Assembly (NCBI RefSeq): GCF_036013975.1
Contig: NZ_CP107904.1
Span: 1,178,001 to 1,242,000, forward strand
Direction of reading: 5' to 3'
DNA from: Kitasatospora sp. NBC_00458
GTDB lineage: Bacteria > Actinomycetota > Actinomycetes > Streptomycetales > Streptomycetaceae
Length of the DNA: 64,000 bases
Both the position numbers and the translations under genes were made by a program. Below, piece by piece: positions 8,356 to 16,704 of the stretch. Below the pieces are notes generated by a model. The model was not told the origin of the DNA and ran no database searches. It saw only the letters and a program-made list of their open reading frames with translations. Positions within the stretch are counted from its first letter, which is position 1. Every line of letters starts with the position of its first letter.

Positions 8356-9143
8356 GAAGTCTCCCGGAGGGTCACGCCGCGCCGGACCAGGTCCCGTTCG
8401 ATCCGGCCCAGGTCGCCGGGGCGCGGCACCCCGATCACCCGGACCTCGCCCTCGGTGACGTGCACCTGGAGTTCCGGCCGCTCGGGGCGGTGGTCCAGAT
8501 AGGGCGCGTAGCGCTCCCGGCCGAGGGCCGTGCGGGTCACCAGCCGCTGGTTGGCCGAACCGCGCCAGGCCAGCGTGGTCGGCTGCCCGGCCCGGTAGCG
8601 GCCGGTGACGACCGCGTCGGCGCCGGACAGCGCGGAGGCGGTCGCCGGGTCGGCGGCCAGTTCCTCCGGCTCCCAGCCGGTGTACACCAGCAGGTCGGCT
8701 GCCCGGCCGGAGCGGCGGCGCTCCTCGTCGGCGGCGGCGAGCAGGGCGGCGAGGGCGGGCGCCTGCTCCAGCGGTTCGCCGCCGCTCACGGTGAGGCCGT
8801 CGATGCCGTCGGCCAGCGCCGCACGCCACAGGGCCGCGAACCGCGCGGTCGTCAGCTCCCGTCCGGCGGAGGGCTCCCAGGTGTGGCGGGACATGCAGCC
8901 GGGGCAGGCCAGGGTGCACCCCTGGAACCAGACGCCCAGCCGCCGGCCCGGTCCGAGCGAGGTGACCGGCCGGTACACCTGGCTCACCCTGGCGGCGGGC
9001 GCGGCGGGCACGGCGGACGTGCCGGCCGGGACGCCGCCCGGCGCACCGGCCGCCGCAGCGGTCGACGCCGCAGCGGTCGACGCCCCGGCAGGCCCGGCAG
9101 CCGGTGGACCGCCCGGCCCGCCGTTCGCCGGCTCCCCGCTCAC
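8343..9143 (-). CDS. NrdG-like radical SAM protein
   Basis: This 266-residue protein has a CxxxCxxC cluster motif (GCTLACPGCMSRHTW; C76, C80, C83) that should hold a 4Fe-4S cluster and cleave S-adenosylmethionine. SGGEPL is the usual SAM-contact GGE segment, and LLVYTGWEPEEL matches NrdG-type activators. It is longer than NrdG (about 155 residues), and no ribonucleotide reductase is nearby, so activation of NrdD is unlikely. The first ~55 residues are an Ala/Gly/Pro tail. The start GTG overlaps the ATPase stop codon in a GTGA junction, and the gene also overlaps the FHA gene, so all are translated together. It may modify a peptide or protein of the same operon. Confidence 0.75.
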   Translation of the reverse strand: MSGEPANGGPGGPPAAGPAGASTAAASTAAAAGAPGGVPAGTSAVPAAPAARVSQVYRPVTSLGPGRRLGVWFQGCTLACPGCMSRHTWEPSAGRELTTARFAALWRAALADGIDGLTVSGGEPLEQAPALAALLAAADEERRRSGRAADLLVYTGWEPEELAADPATASALSGADAVVTGRYRAGQPTTLAWRGSANQRLVTRTALGRERYAPYLDHRPERPELQVHVTEGEVRVIGVPRPGDLGRIERDLVRRGVTLRETSWRP

Positions 9144-11386
9144 CCCGGCCAACGGTTCACCTCCAGCCGGTAGCCCTCGCCGTCCCCGTCGCCCTCGACC
9201 GACGCCACCTCGATCCGCTCGCCGCGCTTCGGCGGGGTCCGGAAGATCTCCTGGGACAGCGGGTTGACCAGCGCCGACTCGACGGCGGTCAGGACGCCGC
9301 GCCCGCCGTGGTCGAGCCGCCGGGTCGCCTCGACCCGGAGCACCTCCCAGGCGTCGTCGGCGACGGTCAGCTCGGCGCCGTGCACCTCCCGGATCCGGCC
9401 CGCCACGGAGGCGATCGCCTTGTCCAGGATCTGCGGCACCCACTTGTCCTGCATGAAGTCCATCGGGATGAAGTTGTCGCCGAACCGGTTGCGCAGCTCC
9501 GGCCGCCGGATCTGTTCGTTGAAGAAGAGGTCGAAGGCCTCGCGCAGCGCCTGGCGGACCACCGCCGGGTCGTCGTGCCGGGTGAGCCGGCGGCGGCCGG
9601 TGCGCTCGGATCCCTCCTGCGCCGGGTCGCCGGCCTGCGGGACGGGGTCGGCGGCCGGATCCGGTGCCTGGCCGCCGGCCGGGTCGGCCGCCGGGTCGGC
9701 GGCAGGCCCGCCGTGCCCCGCCGACGTCCCCCGCCCCCGGCCCCCGGGGCGCTCCGTCACCCCGGTCGTGGCGATCCCGAGGTTCGAGGTGAAGACCAGG
9801 ACGCATTCGGTGAAGTAGACGGTGGCGCCGCGCCCGTCGGTGAGCCGGCCGTCCTCCAGGATCTGCAGGAACAGGTCGAACAGCCGCGGGTTCGCCTTGT
9901 CGATCTCGTCGAAGAGCAGCACGCTCATCGGGTTGGCGCGGACCGCGTTGGTCAGCTCGCCCCCCGCGTCGTGGCCGACGAACCCCGGCGGGGCGCCGAT
10001 CAGCCGGTCCCGGGCGTGCTCCTCGGCGAACTCGCTCATGTCGAAGCGGATCGGCCGGGCGTCCTTGCCGAGGATCATCTCGGCGACGCCCTTGGCGAGT
10101 TCGGTCTTCCCGACCCCGGTCGGGCCGGAGAGGAAGAGGGTGCCGCGCGGCCGGCTCGGCGAGCTGGACGACTGCGCGCCGTTCAGCCCGGCCGCCGAGC
10201 GCATGAAGATCTCCAGCGTGCGGCGCACGGCGTACGGCTGTCCGATCACCTTGCCGTTGAGGAACCGCTCGCCGTCGGCGATCCGCTCGCGCAGCGCGGC
10301 GGTGGCCCACGGGTTGTCGAGCACGCCGATCCGGTAGAGCCGGGCCGCCTCGTCCAGCCGCTGGACCGGCAGGCTGCGGTCCAGCGCCATCCGGCCGATC
10401 GCCATCACCTCCGAACTGCCCATGCCGTGGGAGGAGTCGGCGAGCGCCTTCGCGGCGGCGGCGGTCTCCGCCGCGTCGAGCGCCGCCCCACCGGTCGCCG
10501 CCTGGTAGCGGGCCAGCCCGCCGACCACGTGCCGGGCGGCGGCGAGCCGCTGGTCGTGCGGCGGCTGCGGCACGTTGATCACCCGTACCGCGCGGCTGCC
10601 GACCGCGAACTCCATCGGCAGGTCCTCCTGCCGCTCCACCACCCAGAACACCGTGTTGTACGGCGTCACGACCGTGCTGCCCTGCACCGGGCGGGCGGTG
10701 TGGCCGAGCTCCTCGGCGGCGGCGAACAGCCGGGCGGCCTCCCCGGCGACGGGGGCGCGCGCCGAGCCGAGCCGCGCCGCGTACGGGACGACCAGCCCGA
10801 CCGGCGGGCCGGGGTGGCGGACCACTCCCACCATCGCGTCGCGCAGCCGGTCCAGCATATCCGGCTCGTCCTCGTCGTCCGAGCCGCCCGCCGAGCCGCC
10901 CGCCCCGCCACCGCGCCGCCACCGCTCGTCGCGCTCGGCGAACTCCCGGATCACCTCCGGGACCTCCTGGAGCGTCGCACTCAGCCGCAGCAGGGCGATC
11001 CGGTCGTTCACCTGGTCGACGAAGGCGAGCGCGCCGTAGCCGCGGGCCATGCAGAGCGACTCGATCACCCCGCTCAGCGTGTAGGGGGCGAGGGTCGGGC
11101 TGCTGCCGGCGGCGTGGTCGTCCGGCAGCAGGTACTGGTCACGGACGTTGCCGGTCAGCAGCACCTGCGGGTAGACGGTGAGCGCCATGTCCAGCTCGCG
11201 GATCCAACTGGGCGTGGCCGTACGACCGTCGTCGCCGTCCTCCGGCGCCGCTCCCCGTGCCGGGTCCTCCGCCGTGCCCTGCGGCGTGTCCGGTGGCGCG
11301 TCCTTCCGCAGGTCCGCCCTCCCGCCGTCCGCGCCGCCCGCGCCGTCCCTGCCCACGTTCCCACCGCTCACGTTCTCACCGCTCAC
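9140..11386 (-). CDS. Clp-like AAA+ ATPase with one active ATPase site
   Basis: This is a 748-residue protein. The C-terminal half resembles the second ATPase domain of ClpA/ClpB: Walker A GPTGVGKT at about 420-427, GAPPGFVGH, Walker B LLFDEIDKA at about 489-497, and FTSNLG as sensor 1. A Gly/Pro/Asp linker (about 555-605) interrupts the domain before the small C-terminal part (NRFGDNFIPMDF). The N-terminal half looks like a degenerate AAA or substrate-recognition domain without Walker motifs. No ClpP-docking loop is obvious. GTG 11386 overlaps the upstream gene by 11 bases; a later GTG at about 11371 is possible. It probably remodels or unfolds a partner, controlled by the kinase and FHA proteins. 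Confidence 0.8.
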   Translation of the reverse strand: MSGENVSGGNVGRDGAGGADGGRADLRKDAPPDTPQGTAEDPARGAAPEDGDDGRTATPSWIRELDMALTVYPQVLLTGNVRDQYLLPDDHAAGSSPTLAPYTLSGVIESLCMARGYGALAFVDQVNDRIALLRLSATLQEVPEVIREFAERDERWRRGGGAGGSAGGSDDEDEPDMLDRLRDAMVGVVRHPGPPVGLVVPYAARLGSARAPVAGEAARLFAAAEELGHTARPVQGSTVVTPYNTVFWVVERQEDLPMEFAVGSRAVRVINVPQPPHDQRLAAARHVVGGLARYQAATGGAALDAAETAAAAKALADSSHGMGSSEVMAIGRMALDRSLPVQRLDEAARLYRIGVLDNPWATAALRERIADGERFLNGKVIGQPYAVRRTLEIFMRSAAGLNGAQSSSSPSRPRGTLFLSGPTGVGKTELAKGVAEMILGKDARPIRFDMSEFAEEHARDRLIGAPPGFVGHDAGGELTNAVRANPMSVLLFDEIDKANPRLFDLFLQILEDGRLTDGRGATVYFTECVLVFTSNLGIATTGVTERPGGRGRGTSAGHGGPAADPAADPAGGQAPDPAADPVPQAGDPAQEGSERTGRRRLTRHDDPAVVRQALREAFDLFFNEQIRRPELRNRFGDNFIPMDFMQDKWVPQILDKAIASVAGRIREVHGAELTVADDAWEVLRVEATRRLDHGGRGVLTAVESALVNPLSQEIFRTPPKRGERIEVASVEGDGDGEGYRLEVNRWPG

Positions 11387-12854
11387 GCTGTCGCTGCTGC
11401 TGCTGGTAGGCCGAGGCGGCGTTCGCCGCGCCCTTCCGGCCCTGGTTCTTCCGGCGGCGCGGGGCGACGGCGGCCGGCGGCGGCCACGAACCGTCCGGCA
11501 CCACGCCGGCGGCCATCATGCCCGGCGCCATCGCCGACGTCCGCTCCAGCCGCACGCCCTGCTGCCGGACGCCCTCCTCGATGGCGGGCAACTGCTCGTC
11601 GCAGAACCACTGCTGGACCAGCTCGTCCTGCTCCTCGCCCAGGGCCCCGTCCGCGCCCCGCTCCGCCGACCGCTCCGCCGCCCGGTCGCCGGATGGGTCG
11701 CCGGACCGCTTGACGACCGAGGTCGAGAGCGTCGCGCGGTCCGGGGAGAGCACCAGCCGCAGCCCGTACCCGGCCACCGGCGCCTCGCCCGCTTCGCCGC
11801 GCCCGGCGCCGTCGCCGCCGGTGCGGTCGCCCGCTCCGGGGTCGCCGAACGGCACCACCACCTCGCCCTCGGCGGCGAGCAGGTCGGTGAAGTCCTCGCC
11901 CACCAGGTAGTCCCGCTCGCGCAGCACCTCGGCGAGCGCGGCCGCGACCGGCACCCGGTTCCGGCGGGCGTCCGCCCGGGCCACCGCCGCCTCCACCGCG
12001 GGCCGCAGGTACGCCGGGTCGTCGGCGGCCGCGAGGTCGGCGACCAGCCGGTCACGCTCCTCCGGCTCCGCCTCCTGCGCCAGTTCCACCAGGGCGGCGC
12101 GCAGTTCGGCGCGCTCCTCCTCGCGCCTGCGGCGCTGCACCGAGTGCTGGACGAGCGCCGCCAGGTCGGTGAGCGTCGTCCGCACCTCGGAGACGGTGCC
12201 GGCCGCCCTCAGCGAGCGCACCAGCCCCGCCACCTGCTCCAGGTCGGCGGGGTCGCAGCGGGGCACGTCCCGGTCGAGCATCGCCTGCGCCTCGGCGAGC
12301 GCGCCCGCCCGGACGCCCTCGGTCCGGTCGGCCTGCTCGCGCGCGGCGGCCTCCGCCGCCTCGGCCGCGGCCCGCGCCGCGGCCCGCGTGTCGGCCCGGG
12401 TGGACGCCTTCGCCGGACGCGGCCGCTCCGGTTCGGCCACCGCCTCCGGCAGGACCGCCGCCCAGACGCCCTGCGCCGCCTCCGCCAGCTCGCGCGCCGC
12501 CCGGCCGTTGGCCTCCCTGGCCCGCTCGATCGCCCGCGTCAGCTCCGCCTCGTCGGCACCCGCGCCGACGGTGACCGTCTCCACCCGCACCCGGCCGGAC
12601 CGGTACGCGCGGTGCAGCTGCCCGGCCTCGCCGCGCAGGCCCTGCGCCTCCTCGTTCAACTCGCCGAGCCGGGCGCGCAGGTCGGCCCGCCGTTCCTCGG
12701 CGAGCAGCCGCTCGCGCAGCTCCGCCTGCCGCTGTCGGGCGCGCCGCAGGTTCTCGGCCCGCTGGGCCTCCGCGGCCAACTGCGCGCGCAGCCTGCGGCG
12801 GCGCTCGGCCTCCCGGTCGACGTAGGACCACCCGTATCCCGCGGAACTGCTCAC
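11376..12854 (-). CDS. Coiled-coil protein of unknown function, first gene of the kinase/FHA operon
   Basis: This 492-residue protein matches no family I can name. Residues 10-90 and 115-210 are rich in Arg, Glu, Ala and Leu with heptad patterning (REAERRRRLRAQLAAEAQR), predicting long coiled coils. A helical middle follows, then a folded patch (GEVVVPFGDP, GYGLRLVLSPDRATLSTSVV) and a basic tail. Start GTG 12854 has GGAAGG eight bases upstream; the frame continues upstream but that part is shadow. It leads the operon and overlaps the ATPase gene by 11 bases. It could be a scaffold, or the substrate or adaptor of the Clp-like ATPase; that role is inference. Confidence 0.6.
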   Translation of the reverse strand: MSSSAGYGWSYVDREAERRRRLRAQLAAEAQRAENLRRARQRQAELRERLLAEERRADLRARLGELNEEAQGLRGEAGQLHRAYRSGRVRVETVTVGAGADEAELTRAIERAREANGRAARELAEAAQGVWAAVLPEAVAEPERPRPAKASTRADTRAAARAAAEAAEAAAREQADRTEGVRAGALAEAQAMLDRDVPRCDPADLEQVAGLVRSLRAAGTVSEVRTTLTDLAALVQHSVQRRRREEERAELRAALVELAQEAEPEERDRLVADLAAADDPAYLRPAVEAAVARADARRNRVPVAAALAEVLRERDYLVGEDFTDLLAAEGEVVVPFGDPGAGDRTGGDGAGRGEAGEAPVAGYGLRLVLSPDRATLSTSVVKRSGDPSGDRAAERSAERGADGALGEEQDELVQQWFCDEQLPAIEEGVRQQGVRLERTSAMAPGMMAAGVVPDGSWPPPAAVAPRRRKNQGRKGAANAASAYQQQQRQRER

Positions 12855-12919
12855 CGGCCGCCTTCCGAGCGCGAGTCGTGACGTACGGTGCGGACCGGGA
12901 GGTACGGCACCGGTCGGAC

Positions 12920-12925
12920 ACCCTA
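12920..12925 (-). promoter_or_regulatory. Candidate -10 box for the five-gene operon
   Basis: Read on the minus strand, 12925-12920 gives TAGGGT, a common actinomycete -10 sequence, 66-71 bases before the GTG at 12854. No convincing -35 is visible, so it remains a weak call. Confidence 0.3.
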
Positions 12926-13037
12926 CGCGCGCCGTCGAGGCCGGTGCGGGTCGTGACGTCGGAACGACCACGCGAGGACCGGCACCGCCCCCGAGGTGCT
13001 GCTGAGTGCCCATCATGCCGCAGATCGCGGAGGGTTG

Positions 13038-13067
13038 TTCCCGCCTTGCGGGAATGGGTGATCACCC
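13038..13067. promoter_or_regulatory. Two adjacent dyads in the divergent promoter region
   Basis: TTCCCGC-CTT-GCGGGAA (13038-13054) and GGGTGATCACCC (13056-13067) are both perfect dyads, one base apart. They lie upstream of a possible -10 box (TAGATT, 13090-13095) for the antitoxin/toxin genes, between these and the divergent kinase operon. Toxin-antitoxin operons are usually autorepressed through such palindromes, so they are good operator candidates. Confidence 0.55.
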
Positions 13068-13140
13068 CTCGCACACGCACGGGAGGCGCTAGATTTGCCG
13101 CGGGTGAACGGCACGTCCGGCGAGCGGGAGGTGGTGCGCG

Positions 13141-13842
13141 GTGACACCGACCCAGGTCATGGCGGCCCTGCGGGACCACTGGGACGAGGTGTGGGCCCTG
13201 CTCGACGATCCGACCCGGACCGCACTGCTGGGCCTGGTCGAAAGGCTCCCGGAGGACCCCGAACGCGTGTCCCGCAAGATCAGCCGGCTCCTACTGGCGG
13301 CCGGCCCGCAGGCGTACGTCCTCTTCGGCGCGTCTACTTCCGACTCCGTACGCTTCATCCCCGGACCGCACGAGGCCCCCGGGCTGCTGGTCGCCCTCGC
13401 CGTCTCGCTCCGGGAACTGGGCCGGCGGACGGCCCCCGTCCTCTCGGAGGCCGGGGGCGCGCCGCCCGCCGACCCCGCCTCCCCCCGGCAGGCCGACGAG
13501 CAGCAGCTCGCGGACGACCGGCTGCTCGCCACCGGGAACGTCACCGCCGCCGAGTACCGGGCCGGCGGGCACGACCCCGCCGATCCCGACCTGATCCGGC
13601 TGACGGACCGCCAGGGCACCGTCCGCCTGCCGTCCTTCCAGTTCGACGGCGCCTCCGGGCACCCGCTCCCGCTGGTCGTGGAGGTCAACCGCCTGCTCGA
13701 CGCCGACGACGACCCGTGGGGCGTCGCCGACTGGTGGCTGGGCGCCAACTCCTGGCTGGACGCCGTCCCCGCCCGCCTGCTGGGCACCCCCGACGAGCGC
13801 TCGCTGCTCGCGGCGGCCCGTGCCGAGATCGCGGAGTGGTGA
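13141..13842 (+). CDS. Antitoxin-like partner of a RES toxin (MbcA/ParS/Xre-type C-terminus)
   Basis: This is a 233-residue protein. The last ~65 residues (VVEVNRLLDADDDPWGVADW, WWLGANSWLDAVPARLLGTPDE, LLAAARAEI) resemble the toxin-binding C-terminal domain of MbcA/ParS/Xre antitoxins: a W at its centre, a P before the helix, and an LGT-to-AAR end. Ordinary antitoxins of this class are about 110-150 residues with an N-terminal helix-turn-helix. Here about 165 other residues precede the domain and no clear helix-turn-helix is visible. The start GTG 13141 follows GGGAGGTGG. The gene ends four bases before the RES gene, the usual antitoxin-first order. It probably neutralises the RES protein. 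Confidence 0.6.
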   Translation: MTPTQVMAALRDHWDEVWALLDDPTRTALLGLVERLPEDPERVSRKISRLLLAAGPQAYVLFGASTSDSVRFIPGPHEAPGLLVALAVSLRELGRRTAPVLSEAGGAPPADPASPRQADEQQLADDRLLATGNVTAAEYRAGGHDPADPDLIRLTDRQGTVRLPSFQFDGASGHPLPLVVEVNRLLDADDDPWGVADWWLGANSWLDAVPARLLGTPDERSLLAAARAEIAEW

Positions 13843-13846
13843 CCGG

Positions 13847-14521
13847 ATGCCCGACGTGAAGGTCCCCGCCCCCACCGCGACCGCCGCCCCGCACCGCGAG
13901 GTGCTGCCCGCGGGCACCCTGCTCCACCGCGTCCACCTCGCCGCCTACCCGGCCACGGCGTTCAACCCGAACCCCGCCGACGCGCTCTACGAGGGCGGCC
14001 GGTTCTGCTCCTTCCAGGGCGACGGCGAGCACCTGCCGTACCTCTACGCGGGCTTCTCGGAGCGGACGGCCGTGATGGAGACCCTGGTCCGCGGGATCCC
14101 GTTCGACGAGAGGGGCTGGCGGCGGATCCGGCGCGCCGCCGTCCGGGGCCGGGTGCTGTCGCAGATCGAGACCACCTGCGACATCCCGCTCGTCGCCCTG
14201 ATGACCCCGGACCAGCTCGCCGGGGTCCACCAGGACGAGTGGCTGGTCCACTCCACCCCCGAGACGTACGCCCGCACCCGCCGCTGGGCCGCCTGGATCC
14301 GCGGCCAGGCGCCGTGGGCGCTCGGCCTGAAGTGGCCGTCCAAGCGCGACCTGGCGAGCGCCGCCTGCATCCTCTACGAGCGCAACGGCGCGGCCGGCCT
14401 GGTCAAACCGGCGGGCCCGGAGCCCGTCCCGCTCGACACCGCCGCCGGCGCCGAGCTGCTCAACCGCCTGCTCGCCCCGGCCCGCACCCGGATCGAGCCG
14501 CCCCGCCGCCAGGCGCACTGA
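13847..14521 (+). CDS. RES-domain toxin (NAD+-consuming family)
   Basis: This 224-residue protein has a RES domain at about 20-190. It contains the early Arg in LLHRVHL, GGRFCSFQ (Arg, Phe), YLYAGFSERTAVMETL with the conserved Tyr and Glu, and later Leu/Trp-rich helices. Characterised RES toxins such as MbcT and ParT belong to the ADP-ribosyltransferase fold and either degrade NAD+ or ADP-ribosylate proteins. The Arg/Tyr/Glu set needed for that appears intact. ATG 13847 lies four bases after the antitoxin stop with CCGG upstream, so translation is likely coupled. It ends facing the convergent membrane-protein gene at 14610. Confidence 0.8.
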   Translation: MPDVKVPAPTATAAPHREVLPAGTLLHRVHLAAYPATAFNPNPADALYEGGRFCSFQGDGEHLPYLYAGFSERTAVMETLVRGIPFDERGWRRIRRAAVRGRVLSQIETTCDIPLVALMTPDQLAGVHQDEWLVHSTPETYARTRRWAAWIRGQAPWALGLKWPSKRDLASAACILYERNGAAGLVKPAGPEPVPLDTAAGAELLNRLLAPARTRIEPPRRQAH

Positions 14522-14609
14522 CGGCGGGGGCGGGCTCAGCGAGACAGCCGGGCCCGGAAGAACGGGCCGGGCCCGGCCGGACGGGCCGGATCAGCAGGAC
14601 GGGCCCGGA
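14522..14609. terminator. G/C-rich inverted repeats between convergent genes
   Basis: This gap repeats GGGCCCGG and CGGGCC elements several times. The best stem is GGCCCG-GAAGAA-CGGGCC. It lies between the RES toxin and a convergent membrane-protein gene, so it is a weak bidirectional terminator candidate. Confidence 0.3.
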
Positions 14610-15515
14610 TCAGTGGGACGGGCCGTGCTCGGAGACCCACCGGGCGGCGATGACCGGCGTGGATGCGGCGGCGAGCGCCAGCAGCCATCCCAGCCAGGTG
14701 GGCGGCCAGGCGAACGCCACGACGAGGTCGAGGGCGACGCCCACCACCAGGGGGATCGCCGCCGGGAGGTGCAACCGGGGGTCGAACCGGCGCAGTCGGT
14801 GGAGGTCCTCCGCGTTCCCGGCGGTGACCAGGCCCGCCAACAGCCCGCCGAAGAGCCCGAGGATCATGATCCAGAGGCCGGCGATCCCGCTCATCGACGA
14901 GTACTCGTGGGACCGGGCGCCCAGGTCGAGCGCGTTCGGCGCGAACATCAGGCTGAGGCCGTCCCCCTGTTCCGGCTCACCGAGGGTCTCGACGTCGTCG
15001 AGGGTCATCCGCCGGCTCTCCCCGCCGCCCCACGGGACCTCCACCACCATCCGGGCGTTGAAGACCTGCTGCTCGTTGACGCTCACCCCGGTCCGCCGGG
15101 GCTCGGAGAGGATCTCCGCGACGTTCGCCGCGTACGTCCCGCCTCCCGCCCGCAGCACCTGCTGCGTCCAGCGGCCGTCCTCGCCGTCCGGCCCCACCGC
15201 GGGAGCCAGCCCGGCCGCGGTCCCGAGCAGCAGCGCGGCGCCCACCAGGAACCCGAAGCAGCGCCCCGGCTTCCGCGCCTTCCCCGCCTTCCCCGCCTTC
15301 CGCAGGTCCGGCCGGGGCGGGCGCCGCCGGGCCGCCAGCGAGGCGGCGACCCAGGCCGCCGCGCAGACCAGTGTCACCAGCAGCGGCAGCAGCCGGTCCA
15401 GGGTGGAGAGCGCCGCCGCCTCCGGACTCAGCGCGGGCAGCAGGGCCCACACCTCGGTGACGATGACGCCGATCGCCAGCAGCCACCCGGTCAGCCGCGT
15501 CCACACCGTACTCAC
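14610..15515 (-). CDS. Hypothetical integral membrane protein
   Basis: This 301-residue protein matches no family I recognise. It has about six hydrophobic segments: two near the N-terminus (GWLLAIGVIVTEVWALL and LLPLLVTLVCAAAWVAASL), one after a KAGKAGKARK linker, one in the middle (IAGLWIMILGLFGGLLAGL) and a pair close to the C-terminus. A soluble loop of about 75 residues between segments three and four (EDGRWTQQVLRAGGGTYAANV...GLSLMFAPNALDLG) is probably extracytoplasmic. The start GTG 15515 has a GGGGGGAA site; the longer open frame upstream shows no signal. It converges with the RES toxin gene. Confidence 0.7.
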   Translation of the reverse strand: MSTVWTRLTGWLLAIGVIVTEVWALLPALSPEAAALSTLDRLLPLLVTLVCAAAWVAASLAARRRPPRPDLRKAGKAGKARKPGRCFGFLVGAALLLGTAAGLAPAVGPDGEDGRWTQQVLRAGGGTYAANVAEILSEPRRTGVSVNEQQVFNARMVVEVPWGGGESRRMTLDDVETLGEPEQGDGLSLMFAPNALDLGARSHEYSSMSGIAGLWIMILGLFGGLLAGLVTAGNAEDLHRLRRFDPRLHLPAAIPLVVGVALDLVVAFAWPPTWLGWLLALAAASTPVIAARWVSEHGPSH

Positions 15516-15696
15516 GTTCCCCCCGCATGCGTGATCGAGGTGCGATCGTAGCGATCGGGGAGGTGCCCGCCACGTGCGGGGGGGGGCGGCGCCGCCCGGG
15601 GCCGCGAGGCGTCCGTCCGGGGCCCGTGACCGGCGGGTGCCGAGGCCGTCCCCGCCGTCGGGGGTGGACCTACGCGGCCCCCGCCCCGCCGGTCCG

Positions 15697-16509
15697 TCAG
15701 TCCTCGGCGCCCGCCGGCTCCTCGTCCCGCTGGTCCTCCGTCCGTCCGGCCCGCCAGTAGCCCATGAAGCAGACGGCACGCCGGTCGATCCCGCGCTCGC
15801 CGACCAGGTGGCGGCGCAGCTCGCGGACGGTCGCCGCCTCACCGGCGATCCACGCGTACGGCTCGCCGGCCGGGAGTTCGGCGGCCCGGACGGCGGCGGG
15901 CAGGACCTGGGCGTCCCGGTCGCGGTACAGCCAGGTCACCTCGACGCCGGGCCGGCCGGTGGGCAGGTAGCCCTCCTCGCCCGGTCCCTCGATCTCGGCG
16001 AACACCCGCACGGGCAGCCCGGCCGGCAGTTCGTCGAGGATCGCCGCGACGGCGGGCAGCGCGGACTCGTCCCCCGCCAGCAGGACCCAGTCCGCGCCCT
16101 GCGGCAGCCGGAACTCCACGCCGCCGGCCTCCTCCACCGCCGGTCCGCAGACCAGCACCCGGTCCCCGGGTGCGGCGGCGACCGCCCAGCGGGAGCCGGG
16201 GCCGTGGTCGCCGTGGACGGCGATGTCGATGTCGATCTCGTCGGGGTCGCGGCGCTGCGCGCGGACGGTGTAGGTGCGGAGCACCGGCCGGACTGCCGGG
16301 TCCATCCCGCGCCAGGTCTGGTACCAGCCGAAGTCGCCCTCGCCGGAGGGGGTCTGCGGTTCGCTCTGCCCCGGCTGCGGGAGGAGGAGCTTGATCCGCT
16401 GGTCGAGGCCGCCGTTGACGAAGCCGGTGAGGCTCTCACCGGCGAGCGTGATGCGGACCAGGTGGGGGGTGATGCGGGTGCTCCGGACGACCTGGAGCGG
16501 GAAGAGCAC
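15697..16509 (-). CDS. Siderophore-interacting flavoprotein (ViuB/SIP family)
   Basis: This protein of at least 270 residues is a ferric-siderophore reductase/utilisation protein. The N-terminal FAD-binding barrel contains TPHLVRITLAG and RTYTVRAQR (the R-x-Y-[TS] flavin motif). The C-terminal domain has LLAGDESALPAVAAILDELP and AYAWIAGEAATVRELRRHL, both typical of the family. It should release iron from imported siderophores in the cytoplasm by reduction with NAD(P)H. The listed start is GTG 16509. A CTG at 16539, ten codons upstream, gives the usual N-terminus (A-P-A-R-F-V) and has GGAGAGAGGG before it, so it may be the real start. An iron box lies about 70-120 bp upstream. Confidence 0.85.
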   Translation of the reverse strand: MLFPLQVVRSTRITPHLVRITLAGESLTGFVNGGLDQRIKLLLPQPGQSEPQTPSGEGDFGWYQTWRGMDPAVRPVLRTYTVRAQRRDPDEIDIDIAVHGDHGPGSRWAVAAAPGDRVLVCGPAVEEAGGVEFRLPQGADWVLLAGDESALPAVAAILDELPAGLPVRVFAEIEGPGEEGYLPTGRPGVEVTWLYRDRDAQVLPAAVRAAELPAGEPYAWIAGEAATVRELRRHLVGERGIDRRAVCFMGYWRAGRTEDQRDEEPAGAED

Positions 16510-16606
16510 GAAACGCGCGGGGGCGGCGGTGCTGGTCAGGGCCCTCTCTCCTCTCAGCAGGCGGGTCGGCGGCGCGTCGGACGACGGCCGCCGATCCCCA
16601 CTAAGC

Positions 16607-16625
16607 TTAGGTTAGGCTAACCTAT
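16607..16625 (-). promoter_or_regulatory. Iron box (DmdR/IdeR operator)
   Basis: TTAGGTTAGGCTAACCTAT agrees at 18 of 19 positions with the consensus of the actinobacterial iron regulators IdeR/DmdR1. It is placed upstream of the siderophore-interacting protein gene and should repress it when iron is sufficient. Confidence 0.85.
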
Positions 16626-16704
16626 CTGTTCGCGTCCTGCCCATCCCGCCCGGGCCTGCCCCGGCTGCCTGCCCTGGGCTGCCCCCGGACCGCCCCGGAC
16701 CGCG

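Noticed and set aside
8343..9143. Radical SAM protein as a true NrdG activase
   Set aside because: There is no NrdD-type reductase in the neighbourhood, the protein is much longer than NrdG, and the operon context is signalling.
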